Positions 7,930-16,854 are shown, numbered from the stretch's first letter. The stretch is DNA of 64,000 nucleotides from Microbacterium sp. LWH3-1.2 (GCF_040675855.1 NZ_JBEGIK010000001.1:248001-312000); one strand, 5' to 3'. Notes: generated by a model not told the origin, from the sequence alone. Program-made: numbers and translations.

Positions 7930-8934
7930 TCAGACCGGCTGGTACTCGCCGACGGCGAGCTCGTGGCGTTCGGCGATGGGCGCCGCGCCGTCGCGGCCGA
8001 TGTGCGCCCAGATCGAGTCGATGAGCGCCTGGGTGGAGAGGCCGTACTTCTCGAACAGGTACGGGGCAGTGCGTGAGCCCTCAGCGAAGGTGTCCTGCAG
8101 TCCGACCCGGCGAAGTGGGCGGCCGAGGCCGGCTTCGGCGACCACTTCGGCGACGGCGGACCCGAGGCCACCGATCACGGAGTGGTTCTCCGCGGTGACA
8201 ACCACACGGGTCTGCTCCACCGCCTGCCGAATCGTTGCGGCGTCCAGCGGCTTCACCACCGGCACATGCACGATCCGTACCCCGACGCCGGCGTCCGCCA
8301 GCGTCCGGGCAGCGTCCAGGCTCGCAGCCAGCATCATCCCGTTCGTGACGAGGGCGACGTCATCCCCCTCGGTGAGCACGTGCGCCTTGTTGAGGCGGAA
8401 CGTGTGGTCCTCCTCGAAGATGACCGGGATCTCACCACGCTTGAGCCGCAGATACACGGGTCCGGGGATAGTGGCCAGGTGAGGGACGACCTGCGCGATC
8501 TCGACCGCGTCAGCGACGTCGATGACCGTGAAGTTCGGCAGAGCCCGCATGATGGCGACGTCCTCGATGGCCTGGTGACTGGGGCCGCCCGGACTGGAGA
8601 TGCCGGGCATGAAGCCCACCAGACGCACCGGCAGGTTCGGGTAGGCGACCGCGTTGACGATCTGGTCGTAGGGTCGCCGCGTGGCGAACACCCCGAAAGT
8701 ATGCACGAATGGCTGCAGACCCTCACGCGCCATCGCCCCGGCCATGCTGATCATGTTCGCCTCGGCCATACCGGCGTGCACGAAGCGCTCCGGGAACCGT
8801 GCCTGGAACAGATCGATCTCCGTCTGGCGGGTGAGGTCACCAGAGAGGCAGATGACGTCGTCCCGCCGCTCGGCAAGCTCAACAAGAGCTCGCCCGTACG
8901 GCTTGAGTTCGGTCGCGTACGGCGGCTTATGCAT
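7930..8934 (-). CDS. Transketolase, C-terminal subunit
   Basis: The 334-aa protein covers the pyrimidine-binding and C-terminal domains of transketolase: GDLTRQTEIDLF, HAGMAEANMISMAGAMAREG with the catalytic glutamate in the AEAN/AEQ position, ISSPGGPSHQAIEDVA and VVVTAENHSVIGGLGSAVAEV. Split transketolases of this kind occur in archaea and in catabolic clusters of bacteria. A longer frame exists upstream, but the ATG at 8934 overlaps the stop of the N-terminal subunit by eight bases and gives the conserved start. The two halves together transfer a C2 unit between a ketose and an aldose using thiamine diphosphate. Confidence 0.92.
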   Translation of the reverse strand: MHKPPYATELKPYGRALVELAERRDDVICLSGDLTRQTEIDLFQARFPERFVHAGMAEANMISMAGAMAREGLQPFVHTFGVFATRRPYDQIVNAVAYPNLPVRLVGFMPGISSPGGPSHQAIEDVAIMRALPNFTVIDVADAVEIAQVVPHLATIPGPVYLRLKRGEIPVIFEEDHTFRLNKAHVLTEGDDVALVTNGMMLAASLDAARTLADAGVGVRIVHVPVVKPLDAATIRQAVEQTRVVVTAENHSVIGGLGSAVAEVVAEAGLGRPLRRVGLQDTFAEGSRTAPYLFEKYGLSTQALIDSIWAHIGRDGAAPIAERHELAVGEYQPV

Positions 8935-9730
8935 CAGCGAGTTCCTCTCGGGCTGCAGCCGCCAACTCCGGCGGAAGCTTGATGAAGTGACCATCCGCGT
9001 CGGGCGGCAGCACATCGAGTCCGTGAACGGTGGAGGTGCGGGCGATGATGACCGACGGGCGCTCATCCTTCAACGCACTCTCGAACGCCGCGTGCACCGC
9101 GTCCACATCATGCCCGTCGACGTCGACGGCATGCCACCCGAACGCCGTCCACTTGTCGGCAATCGGCTCGATGGTCGTAATGGAGTCAACCGGTCCATCG
9201 ACCTGCGAGTTGTTCGCGTCGAGAATGACCACGAGGCTGCCCAGACGGTGATGAGCCGCGAACATGGCCGCCTCCCACACCTGACCCTCCTCCAACTCGC
9301 CGTCGCTGATAAGGGCATAGACACGTCCCTCGTTGCGCGAGAGGAGCCTGTCGGCATACGCGAAACCCGCAGCTCCGGACAGCCCCTGAGCCAGCGAACC
9401 ACACGTCAGATCCACCAGCGGAGTACGCTCAGTGCCGATCGCCTCAAGCTCCGAGCCATCCTGCCCGTAGGTGAGCAACTGCTCCTCGCTGAGGAGACCA
9501 ACCTCGGCAGCGGCAGCGTACGCCGCGATGATGTAATGCCCCGGAGAACAGATGAACCGGTCCACCCCCGGACGCAAATAGCTGCCATACAGAGCCGCAA
9601 CCGTCTCCGCGCTGGACAGCGCTTGCCCCAGGTAGCCGAATCCCTGCGGAGCAACCATGCCCACCGCACGTCGGCGGATGCCGCGTGCGAGCGAGACCGT
9701 GTCTCTCACCGGTGTCGACGTCGTCGTCAT
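8927..9730 (-). CDS. Transketolase, N-terminal subunit
   Basis: The 267-aa protein is the thiamine-diphosphate-binding half, with SPGHYIIAAYA, DLTCGSLAQGLSGAAGFAYA and the TPP/Mg2+ motif ISDGELEEGQVWE followed by LDANNSQVDG. The ATG at 9730, five bases after GGGAG, is preferred over a start 23 codons upstream that would lie across the promoter. It is the first gene of a minus-strand operon with the C-terminal half, an M24 homologue and two esterases. That context suggests a dedicated transketolase for a catabolic intermediate rather than the housekeeping pentose-phosphate enzyme. Confidence 0.92.
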   Translation of the reverse strand: MTTTSTPVRDTVSLARGIRRRAVGMVAPQGFGYLGQALSSAETVAALYGSYLRPGVDRFICSPGHYIIAAYAAAAEVGLLSEEQLLTYGQDGSELEAIGTERTPLVDLTCGSLAQGLSGAAGFAYADRLLSRNEGRVYALISDGELEEGQVWEAAMFAAHHRLGSLVVILDANNSQVDGPVDSITTIEPIADKWTAFGWHAVDVDGHDVDAVHAAFESALKDERPSVIIARTSTVHGLDVLPPDADGHFIKLPPELAAAAREELADA

Positions 9731-9770
9731 AGCTACTCCCGTTCTAGTGGCCAGGTGGCTATGCCAATTG

Positions 9771-9799
9771 ACAATATGGGTAAGGAGACTCGGTGTCAA
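9771..9799 (-). promoter_or_regulatory. Promoter of the transketolase operon
   Basis: TTGACA (9799-9794) and TATTGT (9776-9771) are separated by 17 bp on the minus strand. A TTGACA on the opposite strand (9768-9773) makes an inverted repeat with the -35 box, and minus-strand ATTGTCAAT covers the -10, a plausible operator for the divergent GntR regulator at 10684. The start codon lies 41 bp downstream of the -10. Confidence 0.7.
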
Positions 9800-10055
9800 G
9801 CCTGCGCTTCGCGGGTCAGGGCCTCGTCGGGCATAAGCCCCACCGAAGTGATCAACGGCCCGAGCGCCTCCACGGGTCCGCGCTCGGCTTCTGCAATCTC
9901 ACTTTCTGCATTGCCCGATCGCAGCTCGAACCCGGAGGTTTCAGACCCGGGCTGCACCCTTGACCTGGCTCGTGTCACCTTCGGCTGATTACCGATGTTG
10001 AGCGCCGTGGAACCTTGATTTCCGGGGTTCTTGGTGCGTCGGTCACGCACTAACG
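9800..10055. other. Spacer with an 84-codon unassigned frame
   Basis: A minus-strand frame (10050-9796) ends with a coding-like stretch (AERGPVEALGPLITSVGL) whose stop codon lies inside the -35 box of the transketolase promoter. I do not recognise it, and it has no ribosome-binding site. It may be the tail of a gene truncated by the adjacent insertion sequence. Confidence 0.3.
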
Positions 10056-10373
10056 GTGACTGTCCAGAATGCTTCGGTGGGCCTGTTCGTGCGGAAAGTG
10101 CGCACCGGGTCGGGCGCGACGGCGGTGCAGATCGCTCGGACGGATCGCGGCGTGCAGACCATCGTCGAGCACCTCGGCTCTACCCACGACGGCGCGCAGT
10201 TGGCTGCGCTGGTCGCGATCGCGCGGGAGCGGATCGCGGGCATGCAGCAACTCGACCTGGAGTCGTTGACGCCGGCGTCGCCGCCGCGTTCGGAAGGCCC
10301 GCCACCGCTCCTTCACTCGATCCCGACCAGGACAGCGGTCGCGGGGAGGAACAGGATGAAGAATGGACTCTAG
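10056..10373 (+). pseudogene. Truncated IS1634-family transposase (N-terminal fragment)
   Basis: From a GTG at 10056 the frame encodes VGLFVRKVRTGSGATAVQIA, then IVEHLGSTHDGAQLAALVAIARERI and QQLDLESL. This is the characteristic N-terminus of IS1634/IS1549-type transposases, which are normally near 500 aa. The frame stops after 105 codons and no catalytic DDE region follows, so only a dead 5' end remains. No terminal inverted repeat could be identified. It marks a past insertion between the transketolase operon and its probable GntR regulator. Confidence 0.75.
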
Positions 10374-10683
10374 TACACGTGCTCGCAGCAACAATCCACG
10401 GTTCCCGTGGCGGCCCTCCACGTCAAGCTAACCTTCGGGCTCGACCGCACCATAGCGCACCGAGGTCACCGCGCCCGGTGCTCCCAGAATCCATCCGCAA
10501 CACGCGAGCCGGCAAGAGGCGACTACGCCGGGATACTCTCGACACTCACGAGGCAGCGACAGCGGCGCACCAGCTAACCTGACACGATCCCGGCTTGATT
10601 CCGGAAGCCGTACTCACCACTACTGACGATGCTGATAATTTTGATCAGGCTTTTTGACTGCGCTGACAGGGAGGGGATAACGG
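10374..10683. other. Non-coding spacer before the GntR gene
   Basis: No gene or RNA is recognisable in these 310 bp. The only notable element is an AT-rich block near 10630 (TGATAATTTTGATCA), which could hold an operator or promoter for the GntR gene. Confidence 0.4.
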
Positions 10684-11427
10684 ATGGTCGATCCGAAGCC
10701 GTTGCAGACTTTCCCTGCGGTTCGCCCTGTCTCCGCCAGCCGCCTCGCCGATGAGGTGGTCGAGCAGATCAGAAATATCATCCTCAAGAATGATCTTTCT
10801 GAGGGAACTCGTCTGCCCTCAGAGCGTGATCTCGCCTCACAACTCGGCGCGAGTCGACCCATCATCGCTCAGGCGCTCAGGACGCTCTCGATGATGGGTC
10901 TGGTCGATATCCGACCGGGCTCGGGGGCGTACGTCATGCGGCGACCCGAGCATCTCATTGCGCAGTCCATGCAACTCATGATGGAGGTCGACGGCGACTC
11001 TCTTGACCATCTGCTGGATCTGCGGTTGTTGCTCGAGGACCGTGGTGCCGCGCTGGCCATCACAGGTGCCACGGAGACCGATCTCGGCAAAGTGCACCGG
11101 GCCCTCGATCGAATGACGAACGCGGCATCCGCGTCGAGTTGGGTCGCGGCAGACGCGGTCTTTCACGTCGCCCTGGTCCGTGCCGGTCAGAACGAGTACC
11201 TCGCCGCGATGTTCGAGGCGGTGCACACGACGGCCGTGAGCAACACCTATCGGACGTGGATCGAATCCGGCAAAGCACCCTCGTGGCTCTTTGTATCGAG
11301 AGACCGGCCGGACGAAGTGCATGTCGCCATGCTCGATGCGCTCCAGCGAGGTGACGCCGTCGCGATGCACGAACACGTGCTCGCACACCACGAAGCCATG
11401 CTGTCTCATCTCCGTGGCAGCTCTTAG
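10684..11427 (+). CDS. GntR-family (FadR/FCD type) transcriptional regulator
   Basis: The 247-aa regulator has the winged helix-turn-helix at about residues 20-85 (RLADEVVEQIRNIILKNDL, GTRLPSERDLASQLGASR, ALRTLSMMGLVDIRPGSGAYV) and a C-terminal helical FCD effector domain with DLRLLLEDRGAALA and the FHVALVRA metal/ligand region. Such regulators usually repress catabolic genes until a carboxylic acid binds. GGGAGGGG stands seven bases before the ATG. It is divergent from the transketolase operon, separated by about 0.9 kb of IS debris, and is the best candidate to act at the TTGACA/TGTCAA element there. Confidence 0.92.
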   Translation: MVDPKPLQTFPAVRPVSASRLADEVVEQIRNIILKNDLSEGTRLPSERDLASQLGASRPIIAQALRTLSMMGLVDIRPGSGAYVMRRPEHLIAQSMQLMMEVDGDSLDHLLDLRLLLEDRGAALAITGATETDLGKVHRALDRMTNAASASSWVAADAVFHVALVRAGQNEYLAAMFEAVHTTAVSNTYRTWIESGKAPSWLFVSRDRPDEVHVAMLDALQRGDAVAMHEHVLAHHEAMLSHLRGSS

Positions 11428-11455
11428 CCAGCGAAACTCGTAGCCAACCCGTGGG

Positions 11456-11716
11456 TCACGTCACTTCGACACGGCCGATCCCGAGCACAGCCTCCCCGCC
11501 CATCAGCATCCGGACCACACCGAGGCGGGGCAGGGGCGTCTCGGACACGTCGCGGCCGTTGGGTCCCGTGATCCAATGAATCGGCACGTCGATATGAGTC
11601 CCCCTGTGCTCGCCGATGTGAATGTCATTGGCGCGCCACGCGGGGCCACGCTCGATCTCCCAGAAGTGCCATGACCACGGCCTCTCAACGATGTTCTCTT
11701 CGTCAACGCCGACCCA
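11456..11716 (-). pseudogene. Remnant of a cyclase-family (PF04199-type) hydrolase
   Basis: In the minus-strand frame ending at 11456 the sequence reads GPAWRANDIHIGEHRGTHID followed by VPIHWITG. This contains the metal-binding HxGTHxDxPxH signature of the cyclase/kynurenine-formamidase-type superfamily. The frame opens directly after a stop at 11717-11719, has no start codon, and ends only 45 residues after the motif instead of the usual 130 or more. It is therefore truncated at both ends. It overlaps no other gene and fills most of the gap between GntR and aldehyde dehydrogenase. The remainder of 11428-11786 shows nothing else. Confidence 0.65.
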
Positions 11717-11786
11717 TCACCGAGTCGTTCTGGAACGTCAGGAATCGATCACGTGCAGATGGACATATGGCGGCAAGTCGGGGTCG

Positions 11787-13169
11787 TCAGGCGACCCAGA
11801 CGGTCTTGAGGTTACAGAACTCGCGGATGCCTTCGACCGATAGCTCACGGCCGTAGCCCGAGCGCTTGATCCCGCCGAACGGCAACTCGGGGTACGAGAT
11901 GGTCATGCCGTTCACGAACACGGCGCCCGCCTCGATCTCACGCTCCGCACGTGCGATCTCAGACTCGTCGTTACTCCAGAACGCGGACCCGAGCCCGAAC
12001 GGGCTGTTGTTCGCGACTTCCAATGCTTCGTCAAGGGAGGACACCCTATACAGCGACGCGACCGGGCCGAACGCCTCTTCTTGATACAGCCTCATATCCG
12101 GGCCGATGTCGGCGATCACGGTCGGCTCGTAGAACCAGCCCTCCTCCGAATCGCCACGACGTCCCCCAGCCAGGATCGATGCCCCCTTCTCACGGGCGTC
12201 CTCGACGAGCTCCTCGATGTCCTTTCGACCAGATTCGGTCGCGAGGGGCCCTACCTGGGTCGATGGATCGGCCGGGTTGCCCACCACCAACGCGGCCATT
12301 CGGTCAGCGAACAGGCGGGCGAAGTCGTCATAGACGTCCTCGTGCACGATGAACCGCTTCGCGTTGATGCACGCCTGACCGTTGTTGCTGGTCCGTGCTT
12401 TGACCGCCATCGCCACGGCATCGCCGAGCTGCGCCGACGGCATCACGATGAACGGATCCGAGCCTCCCAGCTCGAGCACGGCCTTCTTCAGCACATCGCC
12501 CGCGGCGGATCCGATCGCCCGGCCGGCGCCTTCCGAACCGGTCAGGGTGACCGCCGCGACCCGGGGGTCGCGGATCACCGCCTCGACGCGGCGCGACCCG
12601 ATCAACAGGGCCGAGAAGGCCCCTTCCGGGAACCCGGCTCGCGTGAACAGTTCGCCGAGGTACACCGCCGACTGCGGAACGTTGGAGGCGTGCTTGAGCA
12701 CACCGGCGTTGCCCGCCATCAACGCCGGCGCCGCGAATCGGACGACTTGCCAGATCGGGTAGTTCCACGGCATCACGGCGAGGACGACGCCGAGCGGGTC
12801 GAATCTGATGCGGGCCGCGGATGCAGAGACCGCAGCCGGGTTCTCGAGTTCTCGCCCGACGAGGAATGCTTCCGCGTTATCGGCGTAGAACCTCATCGCG
12901 TAGGCAGACTTCGTGACTTCGGCGCGAGACTGATCGATCGGCTTGCCCATCTCTGCGGTGATCACACCAGCGAGCTCGTCGATCTCGGACTCGATGAGGT
13001 CGGCGGCCGCGCGCATCAGGCGTGCGCGACCGTCCCACCCCAGTTCGGCGAGTTGAGGGACCGCCGCTGCGGCGGCGGCCAGCCGTGCCTCGACGGCCTC
13101 CTCGGAGTCCTCCTCGAACACGGCGATCTCGGCGCCCGTGGATGGGTCGATGCTGCGAATGGTTGACAT
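11787..13169 (-). CDS. NAD(P)+-dependent aldehyde dehydrogenase, succinate-semialdehyde type
   Basis: The 460-aa protein is a complete ALDH: PWNYPIW with Asn137, ELGGSDPF with the general base Glu233, NNGQACINAKR with the nucleophile Cys267, and GPVASLYRV near the C-terminus. The short N-terminus and the SNNGQACINAKRF context place it nearest succinate-semialdehyde dehydrogenases (GabD/Sad), but substrate use in this group is broad. It is the last gene of the E1-E2-ALDH operon, 27 bp after the acyltransferase gene, so it may feed or drain the 2-oxo acid step. Confidence 0.92.
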   Translation of the reverse strand: MSTIRSIDPSTGAEIAVFEEDSEEAVEARLAAAAAAVPQLAELGWDGRARLMRAAADLIESEIDELAGVITAEMGKPIDQSRAEVTKSAYAMRFYADNAEAFLVGRELENPAAVSASAARIRFDPLGVVLAVMPWNYPIWQVVRFAAPALMAGNAGVLKHASNVPQSAVYLGELFTRAGFPEGAFSALLIGSRRVEAVIRDPRVAAVTLTGSEGAGRAIGSAAGDVLKKAVLELGGSDPFIVMPSAQLGDAVAMAVKARTSNNGQACINAKRFIVHEDVYDDFARLFADRMAALVVGNPADPSTQVGPLATESGRKDIEELVEDAREKGASILAGGRRGDSEEGWFYEPTVIADIGPDMRLYQEEAFGPVASLYRVSSLDEALEVANNSPFGLGSAFWSNDESEIARAEREIEAGAVFVNGMTISYPELPFGGIKRSGYGRELSVEGIREFCNLKTVWVA

Positions 13170-13196
13170 GTGTCCTCTTCGGTGAGCGTTTGCGGG

Positions 13197-14540
13197 TCAA
13201 ACGAGGATGGTGAGGGGGTTCTCTATCCGGCGCTGGAACGCGGCCAGCCACTCTGCGGCGACCGCGCCATCCATTACGCGGTGGTCGGCGGAGAGCGTGA
13301 CAGTCATCACCTGCCCGACGGTGAGCTCGCCATCCGCCCCGACAACCGGCAGCCGACGTGCTGCACCAACGGCGAGGATGCCCGACTGCGGCGGGTTGAG
13401 GATGGCCGAGAACTGGCTCGTGCCGTACATGCCGAGATTGGAGACAGAGAAGCTTCCGCCTTCCAGCTCATGCTGCTTCAATCTGCCCTCTCGTGCGCGC
13501 CCCGCCATTTCTGCGACCGTTGCACTGATCTGACCGAGTGAGAGTCGTTCGACCTCACGCAGCACGGGCGTCATCAGCCCGCCCTCGGTGGCGACCGCCA
13601 CGGAGATGTCGACCGATGAGAATCGGCGAATACTGTCGTCGTTCCAGATCGCGTTCGCAACCGGCACGTCTACGAGAGCGCCAGCGACCGCCTTGAGGAC
13701 GAAGTCATTGACCGAGATCTTTCGGGCTGCGTTCTCGTTCACGGTCCGGCGCAGCGCGAGCAGTGCATCCACGCGACAATCAGCGAGGAGATAGAAGTGC
13801 GGGACCGTCGACTTGCTCTCCGTGAGCCGACGAGCGATCGCCTTTCGCATCCGGTTGAGCGGAACGTCCTCGAAGTTCGCCGACGGCTCCGGCGTGGCGT
13901 CCGGCATCGGCGCAGTGGGGGCCGGTGTCGGCGCCTTGGCAGTATCGGGCTGTGCCGGCTTCACCGCCTCGCGATCTGCCAGATGACGCTCGAGGTCCCT
14001 CCGCACGATGCGTCCCTGTGGCCCGGTGCCACGGATGTCGTCCAGGTCGGCTCCCGCATCGGCTGCAAGCCTCCGCACCAGCGGGCTGGCGAACAAGCGG
14101 CGCGCGGAGCTCTCTTCTGCCCCAGCTCCCCCGACGTCGACCGCAGCCGCCCGCTGCGTGACAGCATCGTCCGGGTTTGCCTGGGCTGCTTCGGCCGTCG
14201 CCGACGCGGCTGAGGGTGTCGGAGAGAGGGCCGCCGTGGCGTTGCCACCCGTGTGCACCCCGGCGGCGGCAAGCGCCGGTCCGATCGCGTCCTGGCCCTC
14301 ACCGTCGGCGAGAAGCACGAGGATCGGCTCTCCGACCGAGACGCTCGAGCCCTCCGAGACCAGGAGTCGGCCGATCGTTCCGGCGACTTCGGCGGTGAGT
14401 TCCACGATCGCTTTGTCGGTCTCGATCTCGGCCAGTCCCTGATTGACCGCAACCGGGGTGTCCTGAGCGACCAGCCAGGTCTGGATAGCAGCTTCTGTCG
14501 CGCCGGCGAGAACCTCCGGCATGCGAATCACTTCAGCCAT
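13197..14540 (-). CDS. Dihydrolipoamide acyltransferase (E2) of a 2-oxo acid dehydrogenase complex
   Basis: The 447-aa protein has one N-terminal lipoyl domain with Lys43 in EIETDKAIVE, an Ala/Pro/Asp-rich linker, a peripheral-subunit-binding domain (ASPLVRRLAADAGADLDDIRG at about 152-172), a second linker and the catalytic acyltransferase domain with His420 and Asp424 in DHRVMDG. It carries acyl groups from E1 to CoA. The gene follows the fused E1 gene by two bases. No E3 gene is present in this operon; the only dihydrolipoamide dehydrogenase of the window is at 28427. Specificity (acetoin, pyruvate, branched-chain) is not settled by sequence alone. Confidence 0.93.
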   Translation of the reverse strand: MAEVIRMPEVLAGATEAAIQTWLVAQDTPVAVNQGLAEIETDKAIVELTAEVAGTIGRLLVSEGSSVSVGEPILVLLADGEGQDAIGPALAAAGVHTGGNATAALSPTPSAASATAEAAQANPDDAVTQRAAAVDVGGAGAEESSARRLFASPLVRRLAADAGADLDDIRGTGPQGRIVRRDLERHLADREAVKPAQPDTAKAPTPAPTAPMPDATPEPSANFEDVPLNRMRKAIARRLTESKSTVPHFYLLADCRVDALLALRRTVNENAARKISVNDFVLKAVAGALVDVPVANAIWNDDSIRRFSSVDISVAVATEGGLMTPVLREVERLSLGQISATVAEMAGRAREGRLKQHELEGGSFSVSNLGMYGTSQFSAILNPPQSGILAVGAARRLPVVGADGELTVGQVMTVTLSADHRVMDGAVAAEWLAAFQRRIENPLTILV

Positions 14541-14542
14541 GA

Positions 14543-16720
14543 TCAGCCTCCGAACCCGGCCCGCACGGCCTCCAGGCCGGCCACGACTTCTTCAGTGCGG
14601 GCGATCGCTGCACGCTCGAGCACCTTGGAGATGCTCGGCGACGCTTCCTGCCCCATGACGCGCCCCACCGGCTGATCGAGCCAGTCGAAGTAGCGACGCT
14701 GAATCTCGTCAGCGAGCCAGGCACCGTACGACGTGCCCTGGGCGCCTTGCTCGACGACCAGGACGGCGTTGGTCTTCTTTATGCTCTCGCCGATCGTGTC
14801 CCAGTCGATGGAGGCGCGGTCCAGCCACCGAAGGTCGATCAGATCGGCATCTATGCCGGTCTGCTCTATCGCCTCGCGCGCGTGCCCGACCATCGACAGG
14901 TAGCTGATGACGGTGAGGTCCGCACCGGTTCGCACCAGTGCCGCACTGCCGGGAGGAATTATGTAGTCGAGGTGGCCGGCGGGCACCTGGTCGGCTTGGC
15001 CGTACAGATCGACGTGTTCGATGACCAGCACGGGATCTTCGAGTGCCAAGGCGGCGTTCATGAGGCCGACGTAGTCGGTGGCGTTGGAGGCGGCGACGAT
15101 CCGCCAGCCGGGGTTGGTCGCGAAGATCCCGGCCGGATCCATCAAGTGCTGGGAACCGTATCCCGACCCCATCGCCACTTTGGTGCGCAGAACCAGCGGC
15201 ACCGGATTCTGTCCGCCGAACATGTGGCGGGCTTTGCCGATCTGGTTGAAGACCTGATCAGCTGCAACCCACATGAAGTCGGGGTACATGAACTCGACCA
15301 CCGGCCGGAAGCGTCCGTCGAGGGCGAGCCCGCCGGCGAGCCCGGTGAACGCGTTCTCACTGATGGGAGTGCCCAGAATGCGGTCCGAGCCGTAGCGCTT
15401 GGCCAGCCCCTTCGTTGCTCCGTTCGTCCCGCCATTGAGGCGGTGCACGTCCTCACCCATCACGACGATGCGCTCGTCGACTTCCATGCGCCGGTCCATC
15501 ACCTGCGCGACCGCGTCGACGAACTTGAGCGCACGAGTCTCACTGACCTCACCCAGAAGGGGGAGCCCCTCGAGTTCGCTGGCGTCGCCGCGCACACCGA
15601 CATTCACGAAGCTGGTCTGGGGCCACAGGTCAGGCTTGATCCGGCGCTTGCCCGGTTTGTCCGGATCGGCTTCGAGCAGCTGCGAAACCGCGTCGGCCAT
15701 CGCGCGCTGCGCCGCTGCGCGCAGGTCCGCGATCTGCTCATCGGCGATCAGCCCGCGCTCCAGCATGCGCTGTGCGACCAGGTCGAGCGGGTCACGGGCG
15801 CGCCACGACGCTTCCTCTTCCTTACTGCGATACCCGAACGCGCTGCCCGGGTACGGCCCGTTCTGGTGGAAGAAGCGATAGACCTCGGCTTCGATCACGG
15901 TCGGGCCTTCGCCGGAGCGCATCCGCTCAGCAGCTTCCTGGGTGGCGAGGTACACGGCAAGCGGATCCATACCGTCGACGCGCCAAGACGGGATGCCGAA
16001 GCCCTGCCCGCGCACGGAGAATCGAGGATCCGCGGTGACCTCGTCGGCGCGCGTCGACACCGCGTAGAGGTTGTTCTCGATGAAGTAGGAAACCGGCAGC
16101 TTCCAGGCGGCCGCGAGGTTCATCGACTCGAGGACAGAGCCGATCTGGGATGCGCCGTCACCGAGGTAGTTGATGGTGAGGTCGGTGGTCCCGCTGTGCT
16201 TCTGCGCCCAAGCGTTACCCGCAGCCAGAGGTGCCCCGCCGCCGACGATAGCGTTGGTGCCGAGGGCTCCCGCCTCGAACCACTGCAGATGCATCGAGCC
16301 GCCGCGCCCGCCGCAGTACCCCTCCGCGAGCCCCAGGATCTCGGCGAGAGTGCGCTGAAGCACTTCCTGAGTCGCCGAGTCGATGGGGGCGTTGGGATCA
16401 ATGGTGCCCCCGGAGACGTGTGTGAGCGCCTTTGCGAGGAACTGATGGTGACCGCGGTGGGACCCGTTCACACCGTCCGTGGAGCGAAGCCCCACGATCG
16501 AGCCGACCGCACCGCCTTCCTGACCGATGCTCGAGTGCGCCGGTCCGTGAACCAGCCCCTCGCCTGCCAGTTCCAGCACGGTCTCTTCGAAAGCGCGGAT
16601 CAGGTGCAGCTGCGCGAGCATCGTCCCGAGCAAGACCGGGTCCACGGCATCCCAGTCCGCATTGGTCGTGGACAGTTCGAACCAGTCGACCCCTGTCTGC
16701 AGGCGCTTCTTCTTCGGCAT
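14543..16720 (-). CDS. Fused alpha-beta E1 of a 2-oxo acid/acetoin dehydrogenase complex
   Basis: The 725-aa protein joins the E1 alpha subunit (residues 1 to about 370) to the E1 beta subunit (about 385-725). The alpha part has GGRGGSMHL and the thiamine-diphosphate motif from GDG (187-189) to NN (216-217). The beta part has VVMGEDVHRLNGGTNGATKG, GTPISENAFTGLAGGLALDG and PVVEFMYPDFMWVA. Fused E1 proteins are known for actinobacterial acetoin- and 2-oxoisovalerate-type complexes. It leads the E1-E2-ALDH operon, whose promoter overlaps a GntR-type site, and is divergent from the VOC-GntR pair. A TPP-dependent decarboxylation or C-C cleavage of a 2-oxo or acyloin compound is expected. Confidence 0.9.
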   Translation of the reverse strand: MPKKKRLQTGVDWFELSTTNADWDAVDPVLLGTMLAQLHLIRAFEETVLELAGEGLVHGPAHSSIGQEGGAVGSIVGLRSTDGVNGSHRGHHQFLAKALTHVSGGTIDPNAPIDSATQEVLQRTLAEILGLAEGYCGGRGGSMHLQWFEAGALGTNAIVGGGAPLAAGNAWAQKHSGTTDLTINYLGDGASQIGSVLESMNLAAAWKLPVSYFIENNLYAVSTRADEVTADPRFSVRGQGFGIPSWRVDGMDPLAVYLATQEAAERMRSGEGPTVIEAEVYRFFHQNGPYPGSAFGYRSKEEEASWRARDPLDLVAQRMLERGLIADEQIADLRAAAQRAMADAVSQLLEADPDKPGKRRIKPDLWPQTSFVNVGVRGDASELEGLPLLGEVSETRALKFVDAVAQVMDRRMEVDERIVVMGEDVHRLNGGTNGATKGLAKRYGSDRILGTPISENAFTGLAGGLALDGRFRPVVEFMYPDFMWVAADQVFNQIGKARHMFGGQNPVPLVLRTKVAMGSGYGSQHLMDPAGIFATNPGWRIVAASNATDYVGLMNAALALEDPVLVIEHVDLYGQADQVPAGHLDYIIPPGSAALVRTGADLTVISYLSMVGHAREAIEQTGIDADLIDLRWLDRASIDWDTIGESIKKTNAVLVVEQGAQGTSYGAWLADEIQRRYFDWLDQPVGRVMGQEASPSISKVLERAAIARTEEVVAGLEAVRAGFGG

Positions 16721-16766
16721 CCTCGCCTCACTCCCTCACACGACCGGCGGTCGCCAGCCGATACAC

Positions 16767-16795
16767 AGAGTAGACAACGATTTTATCCAATACAA
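16767..16795 (-). promoter_or_regulatory. Promoter of the E1-E2-ALDH operon
   Basis: TTGTAT (16795-16790) is followed after 17 bp by TACTCT (16772-16767) on the minus strand, 47 bp before the E1 start. The spacer contains the GntR-like site at 16780-16791. Confidence 0.55.
16780..16791. promoter_or_regulatory. FCD/GntR-like operator, site A
   Basis: ATTTTATCCAAT agrees with ATTGTATACAAT, the operator type of several FadR/FCD regulators, at 10 of 12 positions. It sits between the -35 and -10 of the E1 operon promoter and shares TATCC with site B. Confidence 0.5.
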
Positions 16796-16842
16796 GCCCT
16801 TCGTCTGGCTTTGATGCCGCTGACTGAACTTCCAGCGATCTG

Positions 16843-16854
16843 ATCGGATACAAT
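16843..16854. promoter_or_regulatory. FCD/GntR-like operator, site B, over the -10 of the VOC-GntR unit
   Basis: On the minus strand the site reads ATTGTATCCGAT, again 10 of 12 to ATTGTATACAAT. It includes the plus-strand -10 candidate TACAAT (16849-16854), so binding would block the VOC-GntR transcript. Confidence 0.5.

Noticed and set aside
9796..10050. An 84-codon minus-strand frame as a gene
   Set aside because: There is no ribosome-binding site, its stop lies in the transketolase promoter and its start overlaps the IS fragment.
14747..16843. A 698-codon plus-strand open frame
   Set aside because: It is the antisense shadow of the fused E1 gene; the minus strand has all E1 motifs and a ribosome-binding site.
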